DNA from: JBOZRQ01 sp050789255
GTDB lineage: Bacteria; Bacillota; Sulfobacillia; Symbiobacteriales; Symbiobacteriaceae
Reading direction: 5' to 3'
NCBI GenBank assembly: GCA_050789255.1
Contig: JBOZRQ010000060.1
Coordinates: 124,001 to 188,000, forward strand
DNA length: 64,000 bases
Shown: in pieces, positions 40,398-49,267 of the stretch
Layout: each line of letters begins with the position of its first letter
Position numbering within the stretch: the first letter of the stretch is position 1
Program-made: the position numbers and the translations under genes
The notes under the pieces: model-generated
Told to the model about the DNA's origin: nothing
Seen by the model: only the letters and a program-made list of their open reading frames with translations
Databases searched by the model: none

Positions 40398-42338
40398 ATG
40401 GCGTACACCTTCGAGAACCTGGGACCACAGGTGACCAGCCAACTGATCATGCGCGGGGTGTTCGGGGTGGAGAACGGGCGGGCGGTCACCTACACGGTGA
40501 TCGCCGGCACGCCAGCCATCTTCGCGGCGGCTGATGTGGAGACCGGGGAGCTGGTCCACTCGGCCCCCGTTCCCGACACCGGCGGCGGCTGGGGGCTGGC
40601 GGTCGCCAGCGACGGGCTGGTCTACTTTGCCACCTACAACCAGGCGAACCTGTATCGCTACGACCCCGCCACCCGGGAGATCACGAACCTGGGGGATCCG
40701 GCGCAGCTGATCGGGCTGCGGAAGTCGACCCAGTACTTCGAGCTGGCGGCGGGCCGGGACGGCTGCGTCTACGGCGGCTCCTACCCGAACGGCAACGTCT
40801 TCGAGTACGACCCGGCCAAGGGGTTTCGGAACTTCGGGCAGATCTACCCGGGCACCCAGTACCCGCGCTGCGTCGCCTACGACGCCGAGGAGCATGCGCT
40901 CTTCGTAGGCGGGGGCGGCGCCCGGGCCTGGCTGGTGCGGGTCGACCTGGCTACCGGCGAGAAGTCGGACAACCTGCTGCCTGCGCCGTGCGCAGAGCGG
41001 TTCACCTACACCTACGACATGAACATCGTGGACGGGAAGCTGCTGCTGCGCATGGACCCGACCCATGGCTTTCTGATCCTGGACAAGCGCACCTTCGCCC
41101 TGCTCAAGGAGGAGGGGCTCCTCCAGTCCCGGGGGGTCTCGCCGGTATCGCCCTACGAGCCGAAGGTCTACTTTACCCGGGGCTTCCAGCTGCACACCCT
41201 CGACCTGCGGACCCTGGAGACCGAGGCGCTGCTGCAGTTGGACACCAACATCGCCGGCTTTGGCTGGGTGGAGATGGAGCAGGGCTGGACCCTGGTCGCC
41301 TGGGTGGGCAACCACGCCGGGCGGTTCATGAAGTATCACCCACCGAGCGGGCGGGTGGAACTGACTCACCTGGCGCTGCCAATCTCAGCCGCCACCCTGC
41401 ACGCCCTGGCCCTGGGTCCCGACGGCAAGATCTACTGCTCGGCCTACCTGGGCGGGGGCATGGGGATCTTCGACCCCGGCACGGGGAAGAGCGAGGTGCA
41501 CCGGCTCAGCCAGTGCGAGGGCATCGCTTCCGTGGGCGAGCGGCTCTACCTGGGGATTTACCCGGGCGCCCGCATCTATGAGTATGACACCCGCCAGCCC
41601 TGGCGCAGCGCCGGCCCGGCGCCCACCGTGACCCAGCGCTTTGAGCTCAAGAGCGAGCACGAGCAGGATCGGCCCTACGCCATGCTCGGGGTCGATGAGA
41701 TCGGCAAGCTCTTCATCGGGACGGTGCCCGACTACGGCAAGCGGGGCGGGGCGCTCACGGTCTACGAGCCCGCCACCGGATCCCACCGTGTCTTCAGGAA
41801 CATCGTGCCCGGGCACAGTGTGGTCTCGCTGGCCTACCTGGGCGGCGTGCTTTACTGCGGGACGACCTACCGGGGCGGCCTGGGCGCCGAGGACGTGGTC
41901 GACGACGCCCGCCTCTTCGCCTTCGACCCCGCAACCGGCACCAAGCTCTGGGAGACCGTGCCCTTCCCGGGCCACCACAGCATCACCAGCCTGATCGCCG
42001 GGCCCGACGGGCGCCTCTGGGGCTGGGCGATGGGGCGCTTCTTCCTCTTCGACCCGGCCTCGCGCCAGGTGGTGCACTCGGAGCTCGTTTTCCCGAACGC
42101 GGTAGGCCTGGGCCGCGACGCCTTCATGCAGATCAGCCGGGCGGACGGGCACATCTACGGCACCGCCGCCGGCCGCTTCTTCCGGATCGACAGGGAAAGC
42201 CGGGCCGTGACCGTCCTGCGGACCGAGCCCTCCCGCTACCTGGCCCAGGACCTGGACGGCAACTTCTACTTTGTGGACGGCACGACGACCGATGGTCAGA
42301 ATCTCTGGCGGCTGAAGAAAATTTCTACAAGGGTGTAA
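40398..42338 (+). CDS. Beta-propeller protein 1
   Basis: ATG 40398 lies two bases after the enolase stop; the longer open frame upstream overlaps that gene. The 646-aa product has no signal peptide and is built of blade repeats of the type VASDGLVYFATYNQANLYRYD, ALGPDGKIYCSAYLGGGMGIF and IAGPDGRLWGWAMGRFFLFD, enough for two propellers. A shorter paralogue is encoded at 53882. Cytoplasmic propellers in polysaccharide loci include oligouronate lyases and lactonases. No catalytic residues could be assigned with confidence. Confidence 0.7.
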   Translation: MAYTFENLGPQVTSQLIMRGVFGVENGRAVTYTVIAGTPAIFAAADVETGELVHSAPVPDTGGGWGLAVASDGLVYFATYNQANLYRYDPATREITNLGDPAQLIGLRKSTQYFELAAGRDGCVYGGSYPNGNVFEYDPAKGFRNFGQIYPGTQYPRCVAYDAEEHALFVGGGGARAWLVRVDLATGEKSDNLLPAPCAERFTYTYDMNIVDGKLLLRMDPTHGFLILDKRTFALLKEEGLLQSRGVSPVSPYEPKVYFTRGFQLHTLDLRTLETEALLQLDTNIAGFGWVEMEQGWTLVAWVGNHAGRFMKYHPPSGRVELTHLALPISAATLHALALGPDGKIYCSAYLGGGMGIFDPGTGKSEVHRLSQCEGIASVGERLYLGIYPGARIYEYDTRQPWRSAGPAPTVTQRFELKSEHEQDRPYAMLGVDEIGKLFIGTVPDYGKRGGALTVYEPATGSHRVFRNIVPGHSVVSLAYLGGVLYCGTTYRGGLGAEDVVDDARLFAFDPATGTKLWETVPFPGHHSITSLIAGPDGRLWGWAMGRFFLFDPASRQVVHSELVFPNAVGLGRDAFMQISRADGHIYGTAAGRFFRIDRESRAVTVLRTEPSRYLAQDLDGNFYFVDGTTTDGQNLWRLKKISTRV

Positions 42339-42374
42339 ATCCGGTAGGAGTTTCCCTCGGCACCATCAAAACAT

Positions 42375-42390
42375 GTATGTAACTTGTATG
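42375..42390 (+). promoter_or_regulatory. GTATG-type operator upstream of the DegT gene
   Basis: GTATGTAACTTGTATG is identical over 16 bases to the site at 35972-35987 (opposite strand). It lies 28 bases before ATG 42419, between the first propeller and the aminotransferase, suggesting an internal regulated promoter. No strong -35/-10 pair was identified. Confidence 0.65.
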
Positions 42391-42418
42391 CACCAAAGTC
42401 CGCGGAGGAGGTCCTAAC

Positions 42419-43690
42419 ATGACCCCTGACACGCTGGCGATCGCAGGCGGGACGCCTGTGCGCACCAAGCCCCTTCCCACCACCGATGACGCCTCGGGCC
42501 GCACGTTCGGCGACGAGGAATTGGAACTTCTGACCCAGGTAATCCGCTCCGGGCGCCTCAACCGCAACGTGGGCACCATGGTGGCCCAACTGGAGCGGGA
42601 GTTCGCCGCCTGGACCGGCGCCCGTTACTGCGTCGCCTCGACCTCGGGCACCTCGGCCCTGCATCTGGCGGTGGCTGCCCTGAACCTGAACCCCGGCGAC
42701 GAGGTGATTACCACCCCGATCACCGACTTCGGCACGATCATCCCGATCCTGTCGCAGAACGGCGTGCCGGTTTTTGCCGACGTGGAGCCCGAAACCTGGT
42801 GCCTCGACCTCGCGGACGTGGCCCGCAAGATCACCCCCCGGACCCGCGCCATCATGGCGGTGCACCTCTTCGGGGCGCCGGCCGACCTGGATCCCCTGGT
42901 CGAGCTCTGCCGCCAGCACAACCTCATCCTGATCGAGGACTGCAGCCAGGCCTTCGGCACTCGCTACAAGGGGCGCAGCACGGGCACCATCGGCCACATC
43001 GGCTGCTACAGCCTCCAGCAGTCCAAGCACATGAGCGCCGGCGACGGCGGCCTTACGGTCACGAACGACGAGAGCCTCGCCAAGCGCATGAAGCTCTTCC
43101 AGGACAAGGGCTGGCCCCGTGAGGGCGACCTGCGCACACACCTGTTCCTGGGCCTGAACTACCGCATGAACGAGCTGCAGGGCGCCGTCGCCCGGGCGCA
43201 GCTGAAGAAGGTGGACGGCGTGATCGAGCGCCGCCGGGCCGCCGCTGCCCGCATCGACGCCGCCATCGCCGATATTCCTGGCCTGCGGGCGCCGCAGCTC
43301 CGGGACGGAGACCGGCACACCTACTGGCTCTACCCGCTGCACGTGGACAGCCGGGCGCTGGGCGTCAGCTGCGCCGAGTTCTGCAAGGCGCTGACCGCCG
43401 AAGGGGTCCCGGCCTACGCCGGCTACGTCGCCCCCATGTACCAGGTCCCCGCCCTGCGTGACCTCCAGACCTACGGCACCAGCGGCTTCCCCTTTAACTC
43501 GCCCTACACCACGCGGACCGGGGCTGAGTATAAGGAAGCGCTCTGCCCGAACGCCGAGGCCATGGCGGGCTCCATGCTCCGGATTCTGCTCTGCGAAGGC
43601 TACACCGACCAGGACGCTGACGACGTAGTCCGGGCGCTCCGCAAGGTCGCAGCCCACTTTCAAACCAACAGGGTCGGAGGCGGCCTATGA
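42419..43690 (+). CDS. DegT/DnrJ/EryC1-type PLP aminotransferase
   Basis: A 423-aa fold-type I aminotransferase behind GGAGGAGG. The PLP Lys is in SLQQSKHMSAGDGG; the cofactor region also shows STSGTSALHLAVAAL, DEVITTPITDFGTI and the Asp of LIEDCSQAFGT. This family usually aminates keto-sugars. Its C-terminal region (HTYWLYPLHVD and later) is complete. In this operon it could remove or add an amino group on the imported sugar, pointing to an amino-sugar substrate. It overlaps the next gene by four bases. Confidence 0.88.
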   Translation: MTPDTLAIAGGTPVRTKPLPTTDDASGRTFGDEELELLTQVIRSGRLNRNVGTMVAQLEREFAAWTGARYCVASTSGTSALHLAVAALNLNPGDEVITTPITDFGTIIPILSQNGVPVFADVEPETWCLDLADVARKITPRTRAIMAVHLFGAPADLDPLVELCRQHNLILIEDCSQAFGTRYKGRSTGTIGHIGCYSLQQSKHMSAGDGGLTVTNDESLAKRMKLFQDKGWPREGDLRTHLFLGLNYRMNELQGAVARAQLKKVDGVIERRRAAAARIDAAIADIPGLRAPQLRDGDRHTYWLYPLHVDSRALGVSCAEFCKALTAEGVPAYAGYVAPMYQVPALRDLQTYGTSGFPFNSPYTTRTGAEYKEALCPNAEAMAGSMLRILLCEGYTDQDADDVVRALRKVAAHFQTNRVGGGL

Positions 43691-45426
43691 TCAGCCTATA
43701 CCGTAGCGGAAGCTCCACCTTCCGCTACACCGAAGAGATTTTCAGCCACGCGGGCATCGCCTGGCAGTCCATCAAGACCCTGCAAGATGGCGATGACTGG
43801 GGCGGCGCCCTGGTGCTCCCGGGCAGCCTCCAGCTGACCGCCGAGCAGCAGCAGCGGATCCGCAGCTACGTGGAGGGGGGCGGGGCGCTCGTGGTCACGG
43901 GCGGCACCGCCGGCCTGGACGACCTGCTGGGCGCCGTCGCCGGCGAGCACCTGACCGAGGGCTACCTCCGGGTCGCCCCCAACCATCCGGTGACCGCCGG
44001 TCTGACAAGTTCGCTACATGTATTTGGAGGCCGGGCGCTTCACGCCCAGGGCGGCACTTCCATCGGGCGCCTCGACGACGAAAACCGCCAGGCCACCTGC
44101 CATGACACCGTGGTCGTCCGTAAGCACGGGAAAGGCGTGACCGTAGCGATCGGCCCCGACCTGCCCCACTCGGTGCTGCACATCCAGTTGGGCACCCCGG
44201 TCTGGGAGGACGGCGTTCCGGCGCCCGACGGCACCTGCCCCATCGACGAGCAGATCCTCAAGTGCGACGACGGCCTGGTGCTCTCCTACGAGCACGACCG
44301 GGAGCAGCAACAGCTGCTGGAAGCGGTCGCCGACTGCCCCGGCAAGCACCCGAACTACCCCAAGGGCGACACCCCCTGGTTCATGCAGCCCATCGCCGAT
44401 GAGCTCCGTGAGCTGCTCCTGAAGGCGGTCTGCTGGGCCGTGACCGAGTCCGCCGGGCAGGTCGCCCGGCTGGACTACTGGCCCGGGGAGCTGAAGGCGG
44501 TCGGCCTGATCTCCCACGACTCCGACCTGAACCTGGACGCCGCCGCCCAGACCACGCTCAAGGTGGTGGGGGAGCTCGGGATCAACACGACCTGGTGCGT
44601 CATGATCGGCCCGAACTGGCCCGACCGGTGGCTGCGCCAGACCTACGAGGATATCAAGGCGGCCGGGCACGAGATCGCCCTGCACTACAACGCCCTGCCG
44701 CTGGACGGCGGGTTCTGGGGCCGGGAGGAGTTCCTGCGCCAGCTGGCCTGGCTGAAGGCCGAGGCCGGGGTGGGGGAGATCATCTCCAACAAGAACCACT
44801 ACACCCGCTGGGAAGGCAAGCTGGAGTTCTTCCGCTGGCTTGAGCAGGCGGGGATTCCGAGCGATCAGACTAAGGGCCCGTCCAAGCGGGGCAACGTGGG
44901 CTACGCCAATGGCTCCTGCCTGCCCTGGTTCCCCTTCGACGCCGAGGAGCAGCGCTACCTCAACGTCCTGGAGGTCCCGATGCAGACCCAGGACCTCTGG
45001 CTGACCGCCCCCTACGTGATCGCCGAGCAGATCATCGCCATGGCGCTCAAGCATAGTGGCGTCGCGCACTTCCTGTTCCATCAGAACCACATCCACTTCC
45101 GCCCCGAGGTGCAGGAGTGCATGCGCCGGGTCGTGGCCGACGGCTACGCTGCGGGCCTGCAGTGGTGGACCGGCGAAGCGATCAACCGCTGGGAGCGGCT
45201 GCGGCGCAGGATCACGGTGGAGGTAGTAAGCGTCGCAGGTCGCCTCCAATGCAAGGTCCACAGCCCGGAAGCCGTGACCGGCGCCCGCCTCAGCGTGGTG
45301 CTCCCCGCCGGCGCCGGGTGCGCCAACAGCGACTTCCACGGCCTGCCCGCCTTCGTGCTCACCGCCGACCTGCAGCCGGGCGAGAACATGCTGGAGCTCC
45401 CGGTACCCACAGCCTCCCTCACCTAA
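43687..45426 (+). CDS. Two-domain protein: GATase-1-like N-terminus and NodB-like deacetylase fold
   Basis: A 579-aa protein without signal peptide. Residues 1-240 resemble a class I glutamine-amidotransferase-like flavodoxin fold (ALVLPGSLQLTAEQQQRIRS, then YVEGGGALVVTGG), here without a catalytic Cys at the elbow. Residues about 255-510 follow a NodB/polysaccharide-deacetylase barrel: the metal Asp region is VGLISHDSDLN and later GHEIALHYNALP supplies the His pair. A small beta domain closes the protein. It may deacetylate or hydrolyse a sugar substrate. The combination is unusual. Confidence 0.6.
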   Translation: MISLYRSGSSTFRYTEEIFSHAGIAWQSIKTLQDGDDWGGALVLPGSLQLTAEQQQRIRSYVEGGGALVVTGGTAGLDDLLGAVAGEHLTEGYLRVAPNHPVTAGLTSSLHVFGGRALHAQGGTSIGRLDDENRQATCHDTVVVRKHGKGVTVAIGPDLPHSVLHIQLGTPVWEDGVPAPDGTCPIDEQILKCDDGLVLSYEHDREQQQLLEAVADCPGKHPNYPKGDTPWFMQPIADELRELLLKAVCWAVTESAGQVARLDYWPGELKAVGLISHDSDLNLDAAAQTTLKVVGELGINTTWCVMIGPNWPDRWLRQTYEDIKAAGHEIALHYNALPLDGGFWGREEFLRQLAWLKAEAGVGEIISNKNHYTRWEGKLEFFRWLEQAGIPSDQTKGPSKRGNVGYANGSCLPWFPFDAEEQRYLNVLEVPMQTQDLWLTAPYVIAEQIIAMALKHSGVAHFLFHQNHIHFRPEVQECMRRVVADGYAAGLQWWTGEAINRWERLRRRITVEVVSVAGRLQCKVHSPEAVTGARLSVVLPAGAGCANSDFHGLPAFVLTADLQPGENMLELPVPTASLT

Positions 45427-45441
45427 AAGGAGGTCGACAGC

Positions 45442-46323
45442 GTGAGTAGCGCTCCTCTCAGCGTCCCGGCCGGGCGCCCTGCCTCCAAGCAGTCCTACTG
45501 GCGCCGGGCCTGGCGCAAGTTCCAGCGCAACCGGTTCGCCGTGGTCGGCCTGGGGTTCGTGCTCGTGCTCCTCGTCGTCGGCCTGTTGGGGCCCTGGCTG
45601 GCGCCCTACCCCTTCGACAAGGTCGACTACGCCGCCACCTGGCAACGGCCTTCGGCGCTTCACTGGTTCGGCACCGATGAGCTCGGGCGGGACCTGTTCT
45701 CCCGGCTGATCTACAGCCTGCGCAACGCCATCCTCATCGCCTTCGGCGCCGAGCTGATCACCCTGCTCTTTGGCTGCACGGTGGGCGCCATCGCCGGCTA
45801 CATGGGCGGCAAGGTGGACAACGTCATCATGCGCTTTACCGACATGATGTTCGCCTTCCCGAGCCTGCTCTTCAACGTGGTGCTGGTGGCGATCATGGGG
45901 CGCGGCCTGATTACGATCTTCATCGCGATCGGCGTGACTTCATGGGTCGGCATGGCCCGCCTGGTGCGGGGCCAGGTCCTGGCGCTCAAGCAGATGGAGT
46001 ACGTGGAGGCGGCCCGGGCGGCCGGCGCCCCGCACTTCGACATCATCTTCCGCTATTTGCTCCCCAACACCTGGGGCGCCATCCTCGTCACCATCGGCAT
46101 GGGCATCCCCCGGGCGATGATGGTCGAATCGGCCCTCTCGGTGATCGGGATGGGCGTACAGCCGCCCATGCCGACCTGGGGCAATCTGATCACGGTCGGG
46201 CTGCCCTACCTGCGCAGCCAGCCCCACCTGCTGATCTACCCGGCCGCTTCGTTCGCGCTGACGCTGCTCGCCTTCACCTATGTGGCGGACGGGCTGCGGG
46301 ACGCCCTCGACTCCCATGACTAG
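45442..46323 (+). CDS. ABC transporter permease (DppC/OppC type)
   Basis: A 293-aa inner-membrane permease from GTG 45442 behind AAAGGAGGT. It has an N-terminal cytoplasmic region typical of OppC (RRAWRKFQRNRFAVVGLG), then FGTDELGRDLFSRLIYSLR and the permease signature EAARAAGAPHFDIIFRYLLPN (EAA loop). About six membrane segments are visible. It forms the pore with the DppB-type protein at 48276 for peptide or oligosaccharide import. Confidence 0.92.
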   Translation: MSSAPLSVPAGRPASKQSYWRRAWRKFQRNRFAVVGLGFVLVLLVVGLLGPWLAPYPFDKVDYAATWQRPSALHWFGTDELGRDLFSRLIYSLRNAILIAFGAELITLLFGCTVGAIAGYMGGKVDNVIMRFTDMMFAFPSLLFNVVLVAIMGRGLITIFIAIGVTSWVGMARLVRGQVLALKQMEYVEAARAAGAPHFDIIFRYLLPNTWGAILVTIGMGIPRAMMVESALSVIGMGVQPPMPTWGNLITVGLPYLRSQPHLLIYPAASFALTLLAFTYVADGLRDALDSHD

Positions 46324-46341
46324 CTACAGGGGGGCTATGCG

Positions 46342-47307
46342 ATGGCGCCGTTGCTTGAAGTAAAGGATCTTCGCACCTATTTCTACCGCCACGACGGCGT
46401 GGTCAAGGCTGTCGACGGCATTTCCTACTCGCTGGGGCAGGGCGAGACCCTGGGCATCGTCGGCGAGAGCGGCTGCGGCAAGAGCGTGGGCGTCTACTCG
46501 CTGCTCCAGCTGGTGAAGAGCCCGGGAAAGATCATCGGCGGGCAGGTGCTCTTCGATGGCCGGAACCTGCTTGACCAGAGCCCGGCCCAAATCCAGAAGG
46601 TGCGCGGCAGAGAGATCGCCGTCATCTTTCAGGATCCCATGACCTCGCTGAACCCCACGATCACCGTGGGCAGGCAGATCGCCGAAGTGATGCTCTGGCA
46701 CGACATGTGCGGCAAGCATGAGGCGATGGACCGGGCCGTGGAGCTCCTTGAGCAGGTAGGCATCCCGTCTGCCCGTCAGCGAGTGCACGAGTACCCCTTC
46801 CAGTTCAGCGGCGGCATGCGCCAGCGCGTCATGATCGCCATGGCGCTGGCCGGCAGCCCCAAGCTGCTGATCGCCGACGAGCCCACCACGGCGCTGGACG
46901 TGACGATTCAGGCCCAGATTCTGCACCTGCTGAAGAGCCTACAGGAGAAGCTGGGCATGGCGATGATCATGATCACCCACGACCTGGGCGTCGCCGCCCG
47001 CGTTTGTGACCGCATCGCCGTGATGTACGCCGGCAAGATCGTGGAGACCGCCGACCGGTCCCAGTTCATCTCGGGCTCATCGCACCCGTACTCCCGGGGC
47101 CTGCTGCGGGCCACGCCCGACCTCGGGCGGGGGCACGAGCGGCTCACCTCGATCCCCGGCGCCCCGCCCAGCCTGATCGACCCGCCCAAGGGCTGCCACT
47201 TCCACCCGCGCTGCGCCGTTGCGACGGAGCGGTGCCGGCAGGAGGAGCCCACGCTGGTCGAGATCAAGCCAGGGCAGCGCGTCGCCTGCTGGGAGGCCTC
47301 CTCATGA
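46342..47307 (+). CDS. ABC transporter ATPase (DppD/OppD type)
   Basis: A 321-aa ATPase. Walker A GESGCGKS, signature FSGGMRQRVMIAMALA and Walker B LLIADEPT are all intact, and the C-terminus carries the OppD/DppD domain with the Cys cluster CHFHPRCAVATERC that often holds an Fe-S cluster. It energises import. It overlaps the partner ATPase gene by four bases. Confidence 0.93.
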   Translation: MAPLLEVKDLRTYFYRHDGVVKAVDGISYSLGQGETLGIVGESGCGKSVGVYSLLQLVKSPGKIIGGQVLFDGRNLLDQSPAQIQKVRGREIAVIFQDPMTSLNPTITVGRQIAEVMLWHDMCGKHEAMDRAVELLEQVGIPSARQRVHEYPFQFSGGMRQRVMIAMALAGSPKLLIADEPTTALDVTIQAQILHLLKSLQEKLGMAMIMITHDLGVAARVCDRIAVMYAGKIVETADRSQFISGSSHPYSRGLLRATPDLGRGHERLTSIPGAPPSLIDPPKGCHFHPRCAVATERCRQEEPTLVEIKPGQRVACWEASS

Positions 47308-48242
47308 CGACCTTATTGGAAGTGAAGGACCTCAAGAAGCACTTTCCCAGCCGGGGCGGCACGGTCAAGGCCGTCGACGGCGTCAGCTTCAAGCTCAGCG
47401 AGGGGGAGACCCTCGGCATCGTCGGCGAGAGCGGCAGCGGCAAGTCGACCCTGGCCCGCCTGATCCTCCGGCTGATCGATGCCACCTCGGGCTCGGTGCA
47501 ATACCAGGGCCGCGAGATCCTCAGCCTTCCCGAAGCGCAGATGCGCCCCCTCCGCAAGGAGATGCAGATCGTCTTCCAGTCCCCGCTGGCATCGTTGCCG
47601 CCCCACATGACCGTGGGCGCCGCGGTGACCGAGCCCCTGCGGATCCACAAGGTGGGGACGGCCGCCGAGCGCAAGGCGGAGGCCCGACGGCTCCTGGAGC
47701 TGGTCGGGGTGAACCCGGACAACGCCGATTCGTACCCCCACGAGTTCAGCGGCGGTCAGCAGCAGCGCATTGGCATCGCCCGGGCCCTGTCGCTGAACCC
47801 CAGGCTGGTCTTCCTCGACGAGCCGGTCTCGGCGCTGGACGTCTCGATCCAGGCGCAGGTGCTGAACCTCCTGGAGGACCTGCAGCGGGAGCGCAACCTG
47901 ACTTACGTCTTCATCGCCCACAACCTCGCCGTGGTGGAGCACATCAGCACCCGGGTCGGCGTGATGTACCTGGGCCAGCTGGTCGAGCAGGGGCCGACCA
48001 AGTCGGTCTACGAGCGGCCGGCGCATCCTTACACCAAGGCGCTGCTGGCAGCGGTGCCACGGATCGGGGATATCACCTCGGAGCTGACCGCCCTGACCGG
48101 CGAGATCCCGAGCCCCATGAACCCGCCTTCGGGCTGCCGCTTCCATACCCGCTGCCCCCTGGCCAAAGAGATCTGCCGGCAGCAGGTGCCGGTCACGCAG
48201 ACCGTCGGCCCCGACCACGAGGCCGCCTGCCACCTGCTGTAA
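47304..48242 (+). CDS. ABC transporter ATPase (DppF/OppF type)
   Basis: A 312-aa ATPase from ATG 47304, coupled to the DppD gene. Walker A GESGSGKS, signature FSGGQQQRIGIARAL, Walker B LVFLDEPVSALD, and C-terminal CRFHTRCPLAKEIC match OppF/DppF. It pairs with the preceding ATPase as a heterodimer. Confidence 0.93.
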   Translation: MTTLLEVKDLKKHFPSRGGTVKAVDGVSFKLSEGETLGIVGESGSGKSTLARLILRLIDATSGSVQYQGREILSLPEAQMRPLRKEMQIVFQSPLASLPPHMTVGAAVTEPLRIHKVGTAAERKAEARRLLELVGVNPDNADSYPHEFSGGQQQRIGIARALSLNPRLVFLDEPVSALDVSIQAQVLNLLEDLQRERNLTYVFIAHNLAVVEHISTRVGVMYLGQLVEQGPTKSVYERPAHPYTKALLAAVPRIGDITSELTALTGEIPSPMNPPSGCRFHTRCPLAKEICRQQVPVTQTVGPDHEAACHLL

Positions 48243-48275
48243 CCGCTGCTTCTGAGTTCTACAGGAGGTGGGCTG

Positions 48276-49229
48276 ATGGGCCTGCTGCGCTTCGTCGCAC
48301 GGCGTCTGGGCTTCATCGTAGTGTCCCTGCTGATGGTCTCGGCGGTCACCTTTCTCTTGATGGAGGCGGCGCCCGGCGACTTTCTGGACGTAGAGCGCAT
48401 CCAGCGGGAGGCGCAGGGCACCTCCTGGGAGTCGACCCAGCACGCCCTGCCCTACTGGCAAGAGAAGTTCAACCCCGAGTACCCGGTCTACAAGCGGTAC
48501 TACCTGTTCATGAAGGATGCCGTGGTCTTCAAGTTCGGGCCTTCGTTCCGCTACCCCCGCACGGATATTGAAACGATCATTTCGGCGGCCTTCCCGACCT
48601 CGGCCTCCCTGGCCTTCGCCGGGGTGGCGCTGGCGGTGGTGATCGGTGTCCCGCTGGGAATCCTGGCCGCCCTGCGACGAAACACCTGGGTCGACTACCT
48701 GGGCATGTTCCTCTCGATGCTCGGCCAGGTGATTCCCGCTTACGTGATCGCCGTCTTTCTGATGTTCTTCTTCTCGCTGTGGCTCCGCTGGCTGCCCACC
48801 CAGGGCTGGGGCGAGCCCAAGCACCTGATCATGCCGGTCATTTCGCTGGCGCTCGCCCCCATTGGCACGATCGCCCGCTATGTCCGCAGCAGCCTCCTGG
48901 ACGCCCTGAAGCAGGATTATATCCGCACCGCCTGGGCCAAGGGCGGCAACTACTTCCGGGTGGTCGTGGGCCACGCCCTGCGCAACTCGCTCATCCCGCT
49001 AATCACGGTGCTCGGGCCTCAGCTCGGCGCCTTGATGATCGGCACCGTGTTCGTCGAAGGGATCTTCCGGATCCCCGGGCTGGGCACGTTCTTCGCCGGT
49101 GCTGCCCAGTCCCGTGACTACCCGATGCTGGTGACCTCGACCCTGTTTTACGCTGCGATCCTGATGTTGATGAACCTCGCTGTCGATGTGGCTTACCGGT
49201 TCCTGAACCCCCGCATTCAGTTTGATTAG
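48276..49229 (+). CDS. ABC transporter permease (DppB/OppB type)
   Basis: A 317-aa permease behind ACAGGAGGTGG. The first membrane segment (FIVVSLLMVSAVTFLLMEAAPGDF) is the family start, and the EAA-type loop is SLLDALKQDYIRTAWAKGG. Expected length and topology are met. Its place after both ATPases rather than before the DppC gene is an unusual operon order. Confidence 0.92.
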   Translation: MGLLRFVARRLGFIVVSLLMVSAVTFLLMEAAPGDFLDVERIQREAQGTSWESTQHALPYWQEKFNPEYPVYKRYYLFMKDAVVFKFGPSFRYPRTDIETIISAAFPTSASLAFAGVALAVVIGVPLGILAALRRNTWVDYLGMFLSMLGQVIPAYVIAVFLMFFFSLWLRWLPTQGWGEPKHLIMPVISLALAPIGTIARYVRSSLLDALKQDYIRTAWAKGGNYFRVVVGHALRNSLIPLITVLGPQLGALMIGTVFVEGIFRIPGLGTFFAGAAQSRDYPMLVTSTLFYAAILMLMNLAVDVAYRFLNPRIQFD

Positions 49230-49267
49230 GCCCGGCTCCCAACACACACATGGGGAGGCTACCAACT

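Noticed and set aside
37105..40428. A 1107-codon open frame on the minus strand
   Set aside because: It runs antisense to four genes with intact catalytic motifs and ribosome-binding sites. Long shadow frames are expected at this GC content.
44018..44036. A GTATG-like operator inside the NodB-like gene
   Set aside because: CAAGTTCGCTACATGTAT only partly matches the operator and lies within coding sequence.
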